Source: CAZVYS01 sp964630755
GTDB taxonomy: Bacteria > Patescibacteriota > Microgenomatia > UBA1400 > CG1-02-47-37
Assembly: GCA_964630755.1 (NCBI GenBank)
Contig: CAZVYS010000013.1
Coordinates: 1-27,238, forward strand
Reading direction: 5' to 3'
DNA: 27,238 nt
Shown piece by piece: positions 1 to 6,101 of the stretch; within the stretch, counting starts at the first letter, position 1; each line of letters opens with the position of its first letter. The notes beneath the pieces were generated by a model, which did not search any database, had not been told where the DNA came from, and saw nothing but the letters and a program-made list of their open reading frames with translations. The position numbers and the translations under genes are program-made.

Positions 1-91
1 AAACGTTCGAGTTATGTCGTAATAGTTCACAATAGCTGTTCTTTTTTAACACGTTAAGCTCTTCTTCGTTCAGATTTGCTATAATAAATTA
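1..91. other. Left-edge segment upstream of the first gene
   Basis: No complete gene lies here. Two short open stretches touch the window edge. One is on the plus strand and ends at a TAA at 55-57. The other is on the minus strand from about 88 to 1, has no ATG, and translates into a plausible charged helix beginning LNEEELNVLKK. Either could be the end or start of a neighbouring gene, and I cannot choose between them. The right end holds the extended -10 promoter of the gene at 92. Confidence 0.3.
77..85 (+). promoter_or_regulatory. Extended -10 promoter, leaderless start for the gene at 92
   Basis: TG at 77-78, one base, then a perfect TATAAT at 80-85. Six bases (86-91) separate it from the ATG at 92, so transcription would start at or next to the start codon. 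There is no convincing -35 box and no Shine-Dalgarno sequence. The same layout recurs at 3256, 15058 and 22978, and on the minus strand at 14994. Confidence 0.7.
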
Positions 92-706
92 ATGAATAAA
101 AAGGGGTTTGTAGGGCTGCCTATTATATTAACGGCAGTTTTTTTGCTGTTAGCAACTAGTGGAGGAGTTTATTACTACAAGAGTAAAATGAAAGAAGAGG
201 CCAAGCAGAAGCATCAACAAGTTAAGGTAGATTTATCTGAAGAAAAAGTAGCTACTCCATCACCTTCATTAAAGCCGGTATTTTCATCAAAAGTCCAAGA
301 TTCACCAATACCAAGTCTATCACCTATGCCTAAGTATTTTAACTTAGATTTTGATGGCAAGATATATAAATGTCCTGAAGATAAAGCTAGTGAGATAAAT
401 TCTCAGGTAGAAGAACATCGAGCATTTACATCTCAACAAGAATCAAACACTAACCAGAAAAAGCAATGTGAAGAAGATTTTATAAAGTGTTATGAAAGCT
501 GTGAAAATAAATGCGATTTGACTCATCTTCCTCAGCTCGATGAATGCTATGAGGGATCTTGTGTTAGTAGTTGTATTGATAAATATAATTGGTCAACTCA
601 ATTGCAATCCTGTGAAGAATTAAGTAATGTAATCACCCTATCTGAAAAGTATAAAATCAAAGAAAAACTTAAAAGAACATTAAATGATGAGTGTATAATT
701 AATTAA
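92..706 (+). CDS. Hypothetical membrane-anchored cysteine-rich protein
   Basis: A 204-residue protein that I do not recognise. Residues 1-30 hold a short basic start (NKK), a Gly-Phe pair and one hydrophobic segment (about 8-28), followed by a charged stretch. This looks like an N-terminal anchor or a pilin-like leader, although the Glu normally five residues after the pilin cleavage site is absent (Pro is there). Residues about 55-85 form a Pro/Ser-rich linker. The C-terminal half has ten cysteines, several in CxxxC-like clusters (KCYESCENKC), suggesting a disulfide-stabilised domain outside the membrane. The ATG directly follows a strong extended -10 box. The next gene starts on the base after the stop, so the three small genes to 1171 are probably one operon. 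The exported location and disulfides are inference. Confidence 0.75.
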   Translation: MNKKGFVGLPIILTAVFLLLATSGGVYYYKSKMKEEAKQKHQQVKVDLSEEKVATPSPSLKPVFSSKVQDSPIPSLSPMPKYFNLDFDGKIYKCPEDKASEINSQVEEHRAFTSQQESNTNQKKQCEEDFIKCYESCENKCDLTHLPQLDECYEGSCVSSCIDKYNWSTQLQSCEELSNVITLSEKYKIKEKLKRTLNDECIIN

Positions 707-988
707 ATGAAAAAACGAAAGTTTGATTCTAAAAGGCTTAGAAAGGTTATTTTCATTTTAAGCTTACTATGTTTAGCAGCCGCACTCTTTTTTCACTTCA
801 AATATAAAACTGAACCTGTTAATTGTGTTCCATACGGAAACGATGAAGTCTGTTTAGGATTTCCTAAAATCAAATTATATATAAAACTTAAGAAAATATT
901 TTTGTTAATAGCAGCATTAATTCCTATTGGATCAGTATTAATTCATTGGCTCTTTAATTATTTATTTCCTAGAAAGGGGGAAGAATGA
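707..988 (+). CDS. Hypothetical small two-helix membrane protein
   Basis: A 93-residue protein of unknown function. It has a very basic start (KKRKFDSKRLRK), a hydrophobic segment at about 14-31, a short loop with two cysteines (NCVPYGNDEVC), a second hydrophobic segment at about 62-87 and a charged tail. By the positive-inside rule both ends should be cytoplasmic, with the Cys-containing loop outside. It begins on the base after the stop of the cysteine-rich protein and overlaps the next start by 4 nt (ATGA), so it is translationally coupled to both. Role in a surface structure with its neighbours is a guess from context only. Confidence 0.7.
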   Translation: MKKRKFDSKRLRKVIFILSLLCLAAALFFHFKYKTEPVNCVPYGNDEVCLGFPKIKLYIKLKKIFLLIAALIPIGSVLIHWLFNYLFPRKGEE

Positions 989-1171
989 GTATTTGGAAAA
1001 AAAAAGATCATATGGAAAGATCCGAAGGCAAATATAGTAATGTTATTAATTGGCTACTTTCTAGGTGGTGTAATTGGATTATTCCTTTTGTTGGTGGCAT
1101 TTATAAACTTAATTGTCTATGGATTGAAAAAATTAAAACAAAAAGACGATGGCAAAAAGAAAACTAAATAA
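985..1171 (+). CDS. Small single-TM protein with frame broken at an A9 run
   Basis: The ATG at 985 overlaps the previous stop and follows a GGGGG-rich SD-like stretch. In the start frame the ORF runs to 1167, but the product looks unnatural after residue 7. In the +1 frame the sequence is open from 989 to a TAA at 1169-1171. It encodes a clean transmembrane helix (MLLIGYFLGG onward, then about 15 more hydrophobic residues) with a Lys-rich tail, and has its own ATG at 1040. Nine A at 997-1005 lie just after codon 4. With eight A the start and the helix would be in one frame, giving a protein of about 61 residues. It could be a sequencing or assembly indel, a real mutation, polymerase slippage, or separate initiation at 1040. 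The boundary given covers both frames. Confidence 0.55.
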
Positions 1172-1207
1172 AACTCAATTATTCTTTAGTTTAACTTTAA
1201 AGTTTAA
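1172..1207. other. AT-rich convergent intergenic region
   Basis: This separates the plus-strand small-protein operon from the minus-strand PEP-utiliser gene. It holds a perfect 12-bp palindrome AACTTTAAAGTT (1193-1204). An 8-bp inverted repeat AAACTAAA (1161-1168) / TTTAGTTT (1185-1192) spans the end of the upstream gene. They could form weak bidirectional terminator hairpins, but the stems are almost all A-T, so this is a weak call. Confidence 0.25.
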
Positions 1208-2644
1208 TTAATCAAGAACTTTTACTTCACCTTTTTCAGCATCTACTTCAACCATATCTCCATTTTTCAGCAATAAAGTTGCCTGTTTAGTGCCAACTAC
1301 GCAAGGAATTTGAAGTTCTCGAGAGACTATAGCTGCGTGACTAGTAATACCCCCTTCGTCAGTAATTATCGCCACAGCCTTTTTCATTGCAATTACATAA
1401 TCAGGATTGGTAGTAACTGCTACTAATACATCTCCATCTTTAACTTTATTAATTTCCTTTACACTTTTTACAATAACCACTTTGCCTTGAGCTTTTCCTC
1501 TAGAAGCTACCATGCCTTTTATTTTAGTTTTCTTTTGCTTATCAGTTGGTAATCTAAGCAATTTTATTAGCTGTTTAACAGACTCGCTTGTCTGGCAACT
1601 TAACTCCATTTTAGTATTAAAATACAGAACAAAACCTTTTTTTCGCTGTTTTATTAATTGTTTTGAGATCTTTAAATCACCAGACAAAAAATTAATTATT
1701 TCTTCCTCTTGCAGATAAGATACATCTGCTTTAGCAATATCAATTCTACTAGCCAGTTCTCTTAATAAGTTTTGAGCGTAATAAACTCCCTGTCTTCGAT
1801 AGTCGTCTCGAGCATCTTTAATATATACAAATTGTCTGGCTATCACTAAATACTCTAGATCTAATTTATTTATCTTCAACTGATTTGCAATCGCCTTAAA
1901 TGATAGTAATTTGTCTTGAGATTTAGACTTAAAAGATCTGATCTGTTTTTTAAATTGACTTTTAGTCCAAGGCTCATTGTGGACGTCTAAGCAAGGGAGC
2001 CATCGAAATTGGTGAAACAACTTGTTAAATTCTTGTGTACTAGGTTTGCCTATTTTTCTAACTTGATGTTGAAGCTCAAGAACAGCAGCTCTTTTAGGAG
2101 GAGAAAAGATTACTTGGTAAATTTTTTGTTTATCTTCTTCCCGATTTTGCATTTTAAGATACTTATCAATTATCTTAGTTGCCTTTTCAGCAATAAAGTT
2201 ATTTAGAATAAATGCTGTCCAAGCAAAAATTGAGTATAAAAATAACTTTTTTTGGTACTGGACGTATAATTGTTTCAGTTTCAGATTATTTAAACTAGTT
2301 AAGTCAATCTTTGATATTTTCTTAGCTATCTTTAAATAGGCTTCACCATCAAATATAAACTGATCTTCATACTTTTTCAGTTGTTTAACATTTTGAGTAT
2401 ATTTATTATCTAAAGAATTTACTAAAGCTTGCCAAGCATTTTCGTCAATATAAAACGAACTACTGTTTTCACTTGGAGCTACCACATGATCAACAGATGT
2501 TTTTGGCACATGATGTTTTGCATCAGGACCAAGACATCTAATCGCCATTTCTGAATATTGGACTCCATACTCTCTCGTATATATTTTCTTAAAAGTAATC
2601 TTGTCTAGTTTAGTTAGGAAAATTGGCCTAGCTGACTTTTTCAT
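1208..2644 (-). CDS. Stand-alone PEP-utilising enzyme mobile-domain protein
   Basis: A 478-residue protein. Its last ~100 residues (from about 377) are the swivelling phosphohistidine domain of PEP synthase, PPDK and enzyme I. They hold the hallmark GGITSHAAIVSRE with the expected phospho-acceptor His436, then the IPCVVGT segment. Neither the ATP-grasp (PEP/pyruvate-binding) domain nor the C-terminal PEP-binding barrel is present. Instead residues 1-375 are mainly helical, with many Lys, Tyr and Phe, and match nothing I can name. The mobile domain closely resembles that of the true PEP synthase at 15073. It could be a phosphocarrier-like or antibiotic-phosphotransferase-derived protein; the substrate is unknown. 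Its start overlaps the stop of the HD gene by 4 nt (ATGA), so the two are co-translated. Confidence 0.8.
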   Translation of the reverse strand: MKKSARPIFLTKLDKITFKKIYTREYGVQYSEMAIRCLGPDAKHHVPKTSVDHVVAPSENSSSFYIDENAWQALVNSLDNKYTQNVKQLKKYEDQFIFDGEAYLKIAKKISKIDLTSLNNLKLKQLYVQYQKKLFLYSIFAWTAFILNNFIAEKATKIIDKYLKMQNREEDKQKIYQVIFSPPKRAAVLELQHQVRKIGKPSTQEFNKLFHQFRWLPCLDVHNEPWTKSQFKKQIRSFKSKSQDKLLSFKAIANQLKINKLDLEYLVIARQFVYIKDARDDYRRQGVYYAQNLLRELASRIDIAKADVSYLQEEEIINFLSGDLKISKQLIKQRKKGFVLYFNTKMELSCQTSESVKQLIKLLRLPTDKQKKTKIKGMVASRGKAQGKVVIVKSVKEINKVKDGDVLVAVTTNPDYVIAMKKAVAIITDEGGITSHAAIVSRELQIPCVVGTKQATLLLKNGDMVEVDAEKGEVKVLD

Positions 2645-3243
2645 TTATTTTTCCGAAATAAATTAACTAAAGATAAACCAAGTTCTTCCCTGACTTTTTT
2701 TACCCTATTTTTATACTCTTTTGCTATCTTTTCAGGCTTGTGAATTAAGTAATAATCTTCTGAATTCTTATACAGAGAACAATCAAACACATCAACATCT
2801 TTAATCAACTCAACATAAGGTTTATCAGTATACAAATCTTTTTCACTATGATGCTTAACTGCCTCTATAATTGTGTTAATCTCTTTAGTAGAAAACCCAC
2901 CAAGGCTAACTAAGATTTTTCTAGCCACTGGTGCTCCAAGTTTTGCATGATCTTTGTATCTGCCTTTAGTAATTGCATAGATATCATGAAGAACTGCAAT
3001 GGTTTCAGCTATTTCTATATCAAGATTGCGTTTTTGAGCCAATACTCTAGCAATCTGGCAACATCCACTTGAGTGCTTCAATTCCCAGACAATTGAATTT
3101 TCTCTTTTGCTGTCGTTGAGTCGAGACGTAAGTATTAATTGAATCACTTTTCTCTCAACTTTTTCACTTCTAGACAAATTATTGCCCTTATAATGATGAA
3201 AATCTTTTAATTTTTGCTTCACGTTAATTTGATTATAAATCAA
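2641..3243 (-). CDS. HD-domain phosphohydrolase-like protein
   Basis: A 200-residue protein when started at the TTG at 3243. The HD-fold metal ligands are visible: His57 (KHSSG), the His86-Asp87 pair (VLHDIYA), His99, His131/132 and Asp149 or Asp151 (KDVDVFD). Such proteins are metal-dependent phosphohydrolases acting on nucleotides or related phosphoesters; this one's substrate is not evident. The start is uncertain. A TATAAT on the minus strand (3237-3232) lies inside the first codons and 9 nt before an in-frame GTG at 3222, which would give a near-leaderless start and a 193-residue protein. It overlaps the downstream PEP-utiliser gene by 4 nt and is divergent from the gene at 3270, with only 26 bp between starts. 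Confidence 0.78.
   Translation of the reverse strand: MIYNQINVKQKLKDFHHYKGNNLSRSEKVERKVIQLILTSRLNDSKRENSIVWELKHSSGCCQIARVLAQKRNLDIEIAETIAVLHDIYAITKGRYKDHAKLGAPVARKILVSLGGFSTKEINTIIEAVKHHSEKDLYTDKPYVELIKDVDVFDCSLYKNSEDYYLIHKPEKIAKEYKNRVKKVREELGLSLVNLFRKNK
3232..3237 (-). promoter_or_regulatory. Candidate -10 box for the HD/PEP-utiliser operon
   Basis: On the minus strand TATAAT reads from 3237 to 3232, nine bases before an in-frame GTG at 3222-3220. If used, it places the mRNA start within a few bases of that GTG and makes the annotated TTG start at 3243 untranscribed. There is no TG at the extended position, and the TTGACA upstream (3254-3249) is only 11 bp away, too close for a standard -35. 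Confidence 0.4.
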
Positions 3244-3255
3244 GAAATTGTCAAA

Positions 3256-3264
3256 TGATATAAT
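3256..3264 (+). promoter_or_regulatory. Extended -10 promoter, leaderless start for the gene at 3270
   Basis: TG at 3256-3257, one base, then TATAAT at 3259-3264. Only five bases (3265-3269) separate the box from the ATG at 3270. No -35 box or Shine-Dalgarno sequence is visible. It lies in the 26-bp divergent gap shared with the HD gene. Confidence 0.7.
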
Positions 3265-3269
3265 TAATC

Positions 3270-4121
3270 ATGAACTTGATCAAATACCCATTCATGTTAC
3301 TGGTATATGTTTGGTTAAGATTTGACCCAATTTTGCGGATTACCTTTAGAAATGACTGGAAGCCTAGATTTGACTTCATGGCAGCATTCTTTGGCGAAAA
3401 ACAAACTGAAAGATTTTTAGCTCATCGAGGTAGACTAGTTAAGAAACGTAAAAGAAAACTACCTCCTCCAATTTTGCCTTCAAATGTTGAAAAGCAGGTA
3501 AGTTTATTTTTAAAACTTAAACCAGATACTAACTTTGGAAAAAGAAAAAGAAAAGAAATTATCGACACATTAATTTATTGGGCAACTGATTCAGAAATTA
3601 ATCGTTCTAATATTGATTCATACAAAACTCGACAAGCTATCGTAGACTCGCTTTTAAGCCATTTATTTCAAAACTCACTTGTCAGTGAAGCAGAGAGAAT
3701 ACTTAATGGATTAAACAAAATGGTTTTTTCTCGGATTACTTACATTGGCTCAAAAGGGGAACCATCACCAATTGTCCATGATGCCATTATTTCAGGAGTT
3801 GGCAGAATTCTAACTTCACATTTTAATGAGATTACTAGGTTAAGAGATGAGCAGCTAGATAAACTAACCAAAGTTAAAATGATCAAGGAGATTCAAAAAT
3901 CCAAAAAAGATACTGGTTCATTAGCTTTTTCAGCTGAAATTGATAGAAAAGATAATCAGTTTAGGAATAAATATCCTTTAGAAAAGAAACAAGCCAAACT
4001 TCTTATAAAAATTCTTGAACACTACCAATTTTCAGCCTGGCCAGACTCTCGAGAAAAAGCTCAAGAGCTTATTAAGGGTATGGAGAAACAACTAGGCTTT
4101 AATCTAAAAGAGGGCCTTTAA
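3270..4121 (+). CDS. Hypothetical protein with N-terminal hydrophobic segment
   Basis: A 283-residue protein that I do not recognise. Residues 1-20 include a hydrophobic stretch (YPFMLLVYVWL) that could be a short membrane anchor or a buried helix. It is followed by FRNDW and FDFMAAFFGE, then a very basic patch (RGRLVKKRKRKLPPP) at about 53-67. The rest looks helical with alternating charged and hydrophobic residues and no obvious catalytic motif or cysteines. It has its own extended -10 promoter at its ATG and is followed by a 123-bp gap before the ATP synthase operon, so it is probably a single-gene unit. A scaffold-like role at the membrane is only a guess. Confidence 0.65.
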   Translation: MNLIKYPFMLLVYVWLRFDPILRITFRNDWKPRFDFMAAFFGEKQTERFLAHRGRLVKKRKRKLPPPILPSNVEKQVSLFLKLKPDTNFGKRKRKEIIDTLIYWATDSEINRSNIDSYKTRQAIVDSLLSHLFQNSLVSEAERILNGLNKMVFSRITYIGSKGEPSPIVHDAIISGVGRILTSHFNEITRLRDEQLDKLTKVKMIKEIQKSKKDTGSLAFSAEIDRKDNQFRNKYPLEKKQAKLLIKILEHYQFSAWPDSREKAQELIKGMEKQLGFNLKEGL

Positions 4122-4192
4122 ATAATTAAATTAGTTTAGTATAATTAAGCTCAAATACTCATAAGATACATATTAAATAATTAAATCTCTAC

Positions 4193-4222
4193 TTGACATT
4201 AATTTATTAAAATTGTTATTCT
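4193..4222 (+). promoter_or_regulatory. Promoter of the ATP synthase operon
   Basis: A perfect -35 box TTGACA (4193-4198) is followed by an 18-bp spacer and a -10 box TATTCT (4217-4222), which also carries an extended TG at 4214-4215. The predicted mRNA start is near 4229, leaving a leader of about 16 nt before atpB, with no clear Shine-Dalgarno sequence. This is the only promoter in the window with a consensus -35. Another TATAAT at 4140-4145 is too far upstream to be favoured. Confidence 0.65.
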
Positions 4223-4244
4223 GTAAATAGATTACATCTAAATC

Positions 4245-4973
4245 ATGACTGACCTGCACATATCAATATCGGCTCAGCCGATTTTTACTTTGGGAAACTA
4301 TGAGTTTACCAACTCTATGTTTGTCTCAAGTCTGGTCTCTATTCTTCTTATTTTTATGGGCTATAAGTTTAAACAGAGCCTCAAAGCAAAAAAGCAGTCT
4401 GGTTTTAATTTAATGATTCAAACCTTGCTTGAATCTCTTTATGACTTTGTTTCATCTATTACCCCGCACCAAGCGGGGAAATTTTTTCCTGTCGTTGCTT
4501 CTATCTTTTTATTTGTAATGCTTTCTAGCTGGGCTGGTTTACTTCCAGGTGCTGAAACCATTGGTTTACTAAAAGATGGCCATTACATTCCTCTAATCAG
4601 GGGTGGTACGGCTGACCTAAACATTACTTTAGGCACTGCTATATTTGCCGTTCTAATGGTCCAGATTTTTGGTTATAAAAGTCAAGGTTTAAGGTATTTC
4701 AAAAAGTTTATTAACTTCTCAAATCCAATTAATTTCTTTGTAGGTTTCCTAGAACTAATTAGTGAGTTTGCCAAAATAATGTCTTTTGCCTTCAGGCTCT
4801 TTGGCAATATTTTTGCTGGAGAAGTGTTACTAGCTGTTATTGCCTTCTTGCTTCCAATTATTGCCCCACTGCCTTTTATAGGTCTAGAAATTTTTGTCGG
4901 CTTTATTCAGGCCTTAGTTTTTGCTACACTTACACTTGTTTTTATCAATATCGCCACAAGCGATCATCATTAA
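4245..4973 (+). CDS. atpB: F1Fo ATP synthase subunit a
   Basis: Subunit a of the membrane Fo motor, 242 residues, a usual length. It forms the two half-channels that carry protons to and from the c ring. Several hydrophobic segments are visible (about 24-40, 80-100, 128-143, 162-200, 203-232). The essential stator arginine is Arg184 in SFAFRLFGNIFAGEVLL, and the late helix carries FIQALVFATLT with Gln222. The N-terminus resembles other bacterial subunit a sequences (ISAQPIFTLGNYEFTNS). It is the first gene of the operon and lies 21 nt before atpE. No atpI precedes it. Confidence 0.97.
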   Translation: MTDLHISISAQPIFTLGNYEFTNSMFVSSLVSILLIFMGYKFKQSLKAKKQSGFNLMIQTLLESLYDFVSSITPHQAGKFFPVVASIFLFVMLSSWAGLLPGAETIGLLKDGHYIPLIRGGTADLNITLGTAIFAVLMVQIFGYKSQGLRYFKKFINFSNPINFFVGFLELISEFAKIMSFAFRLFGNIFAGEVLLAVIAFLLPIIAPLPFIGLEIFVGFIQALVFATLTLVFINIATSDHH

Positions 4974-4994
4974 TTATTAATTAAGGAGGTTAAC

Positions 4995-5261
4995 ATGGCT
5001 GCAGATGTTGCCGCAGAAGCTGTTAATCAAGTAGCTCAAACCGCTGCTAACAGCGACGTTATTGTTGGTGCAACCATCGCCATTGGTGGGTTAGCTCCAG
5101 CTATCGCCATTGGCTTAATTGTTTCTAAAGCTTTAGAAGCAATTGGTCGCAATCCAGAAGCCGCCGCAAAGGTTCAAACTGTCATGATCCTTGGCGTTGC
5201 TTTTGCCGAAGCTATTGCTATCTACTCATTAGTAGTAGCGTTAATTTTAAAATTTGTATAA
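4995..5261 (+). CDS. atpE: F1Fo ATP synthase subunit c
   Basis: The 88-residue hairpin subunit that makes the rotating c ring. Two hydrophobic helices (about 23-49 and 62-86) flank the polar loop with GRNPEA (51-56), which contacts gamma and epsilon. The ion-carrying carboxylate is Glu72 in GVAFAEAIAIYSL. The sodium ligands of Na+-type rings are missing: Ile39 stands where the helix-1 Gln would be, and Ala73 follows Glu72 instead of Ser/Thr. A proton-type ring is therefore expected. About 20 Ala-rich residues precede the first helix, longer than in most c subunits. It has the strongest Shine-Dalgarno sequence in the operon (AGGAGG, 4984-4989), fitting its high copy number in the complex. Confidence 0.97.
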   Translation: MAADVAAEAVNQVAQTAANSDVIVGATIAIGGLAPAIAIGLIVSKALEAIGRNPEAAAKVQTVMILGVAFAEAIAIYSLVVALILKFV

Positions 5262-5268
5262 ATAAAAA

Positions 5269-5751
5269 ATGTCTATACAGTGGTATCAACTACTATTTCA
5301 GATAATAAATTTTGGCATCTTAGTTTTTTTGCTAAATCGGTTTTTGTACAAACCAATAGTAAAAATAATTCAACAGCGTCAAAAAAAGATTGAAGACTCT
5401 ATTAAGGCAGCAGAAAGCACCTTGAAAGAAAAAGCCAAACTCGAAGAAATCAAAAAAAAGGCTATTGAGACAGCTGAAAAAGAAGCTGTCAAGATTGTTG
5501 AAGCTGCCAAAAAGCAGGCTGGTGTAGCAGGTAAAAAAATGATTGACTCAGCCAAAGTCCAAGCCGAAGCTGAAGTTGACAAGAAATTTGCCAGCATGAC
5601 CGAAAAACTAGCTGAGCAAGAAAAATCCATTTCCAGTAAGATTACTGACCTTGTGGTAAAAGCTACTTCAAAAGTCTTAAAAGGTAGCCTAACTGCAAAA
5701 GAACAAAAAATGATCATTGATCAAGAAATAAAAAAACTAAATAAGATTTAA
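5269..5751 (+). CDS. atpF: F1Fo ATP synthase subunit b
   Basis: The peripheral-stalk subunit b, 160 residues, close to the usual length. One N-terminal membrane helix (about 7-24, INFGILVFLLNRFLYKPI) is followed by a long charged coiled coil rich in Lys, Glu and Ala to about residue 130. The C-terminal segment would bind subunit delta. The motif LNRFLYKPI just after the membrane helix is typical of bacterial b subunits. It begins 7 nt after atpE with no evident Shine-Dalgarno sequence, and its stop overlaps the atpH start by one base (TAATG). No second b-type gene is present, so the stalk is probably a b homodimer. Confidence 0.96.
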   Translation: MSIQWYQLLFQIINFGILVFLLNRFLYKPIVKIIQQRQKKIEDSIKAAESTLKEKAKLEEIKKKAIETAEKEAVKIVEAAKKQAGVAGKKMIDSAKVQAEAEVDKKFASMTEKLAEQEKSISSKITDLVVKATSKVLKGSLTAKEQKMIIDQEIKKLNKI

Positions 5752-6101
5752 TGAAAGCTGATCATCAGGTTCAAACTATTGTTGAAGGAATAATTAGCTA
5801 TCTTCAGGAAAAGAAATCTTTAGATCTACTCCCAGAGATAGCTAGAAGTTTAATTAAGCAAAGCTGGGTTCGATTTGACCCTAATCTAGCCACAGTTAGT
5901 TCGCCGGTCAAACTAGATCAAAAACAGCTTAAAAAAATCAAGGCTGTGCTCTCTACTAAAATGAACAGAAAAATTAGACTTAAAGCCATTATTGATAAAT
6001 CGATTATTGCAGGTTTCAGGATTAATATCGCTGGTCAAGTAATTGACGGCACTATTAACAAAAAACTGATCGATCTCCAGCAAAAGGTAATTTATGACTA
6101 A
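5751..6101 (+). CDS. atpH: F1Fo ATP synthase subunit delta, N-terminally shortened
   Basis: Only 116 residues, compared with about 175-180 in typical bacteria. The C-terminal signature is present (GFRINIAGQVIDGTINKKL, residues about 87-105), as is the helix leading into it (about 10-35). Most of the N-terminal helical bundle, which in E. coli docks on the top of the alpha subunits, is missing. Position between atpF and atpA confirms identity. Its end overlaps the atpA start by 8 nt. No longer in-frame start is likely, because the ATG overlaps the atpF stop. The shortened stalk-to-F1 connection may be compensated by a different alpha N-terminus; that is inference. Confidence 0.88.
   Translation: MKADHQVQTIVEGIISYLQEKKSLDLLPEIARSLIKQSWVRFDPNLATVSSPVKLDQKQLKKIKAVLSTKMNRKIRLKAIIDKSIIAGFRINIAGQVIDGTINKKLIDLQQKVIYD

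Noticed and set aside
1..91. Partial minus-strand gene at the left edge
   Set aside because: The open stretch is under 90 nt and has no ATG or clear GTG start with its own promoter. The plus strand is also open there, so it cannot be supported as a gene.
5379..5717. Minus-strand ORF of 112 residues inside atpF
   Set aside because: It is a Ser/Ala/Phe-rich antisense product of the coiled-coil codons of atpF, with no independent start signal.
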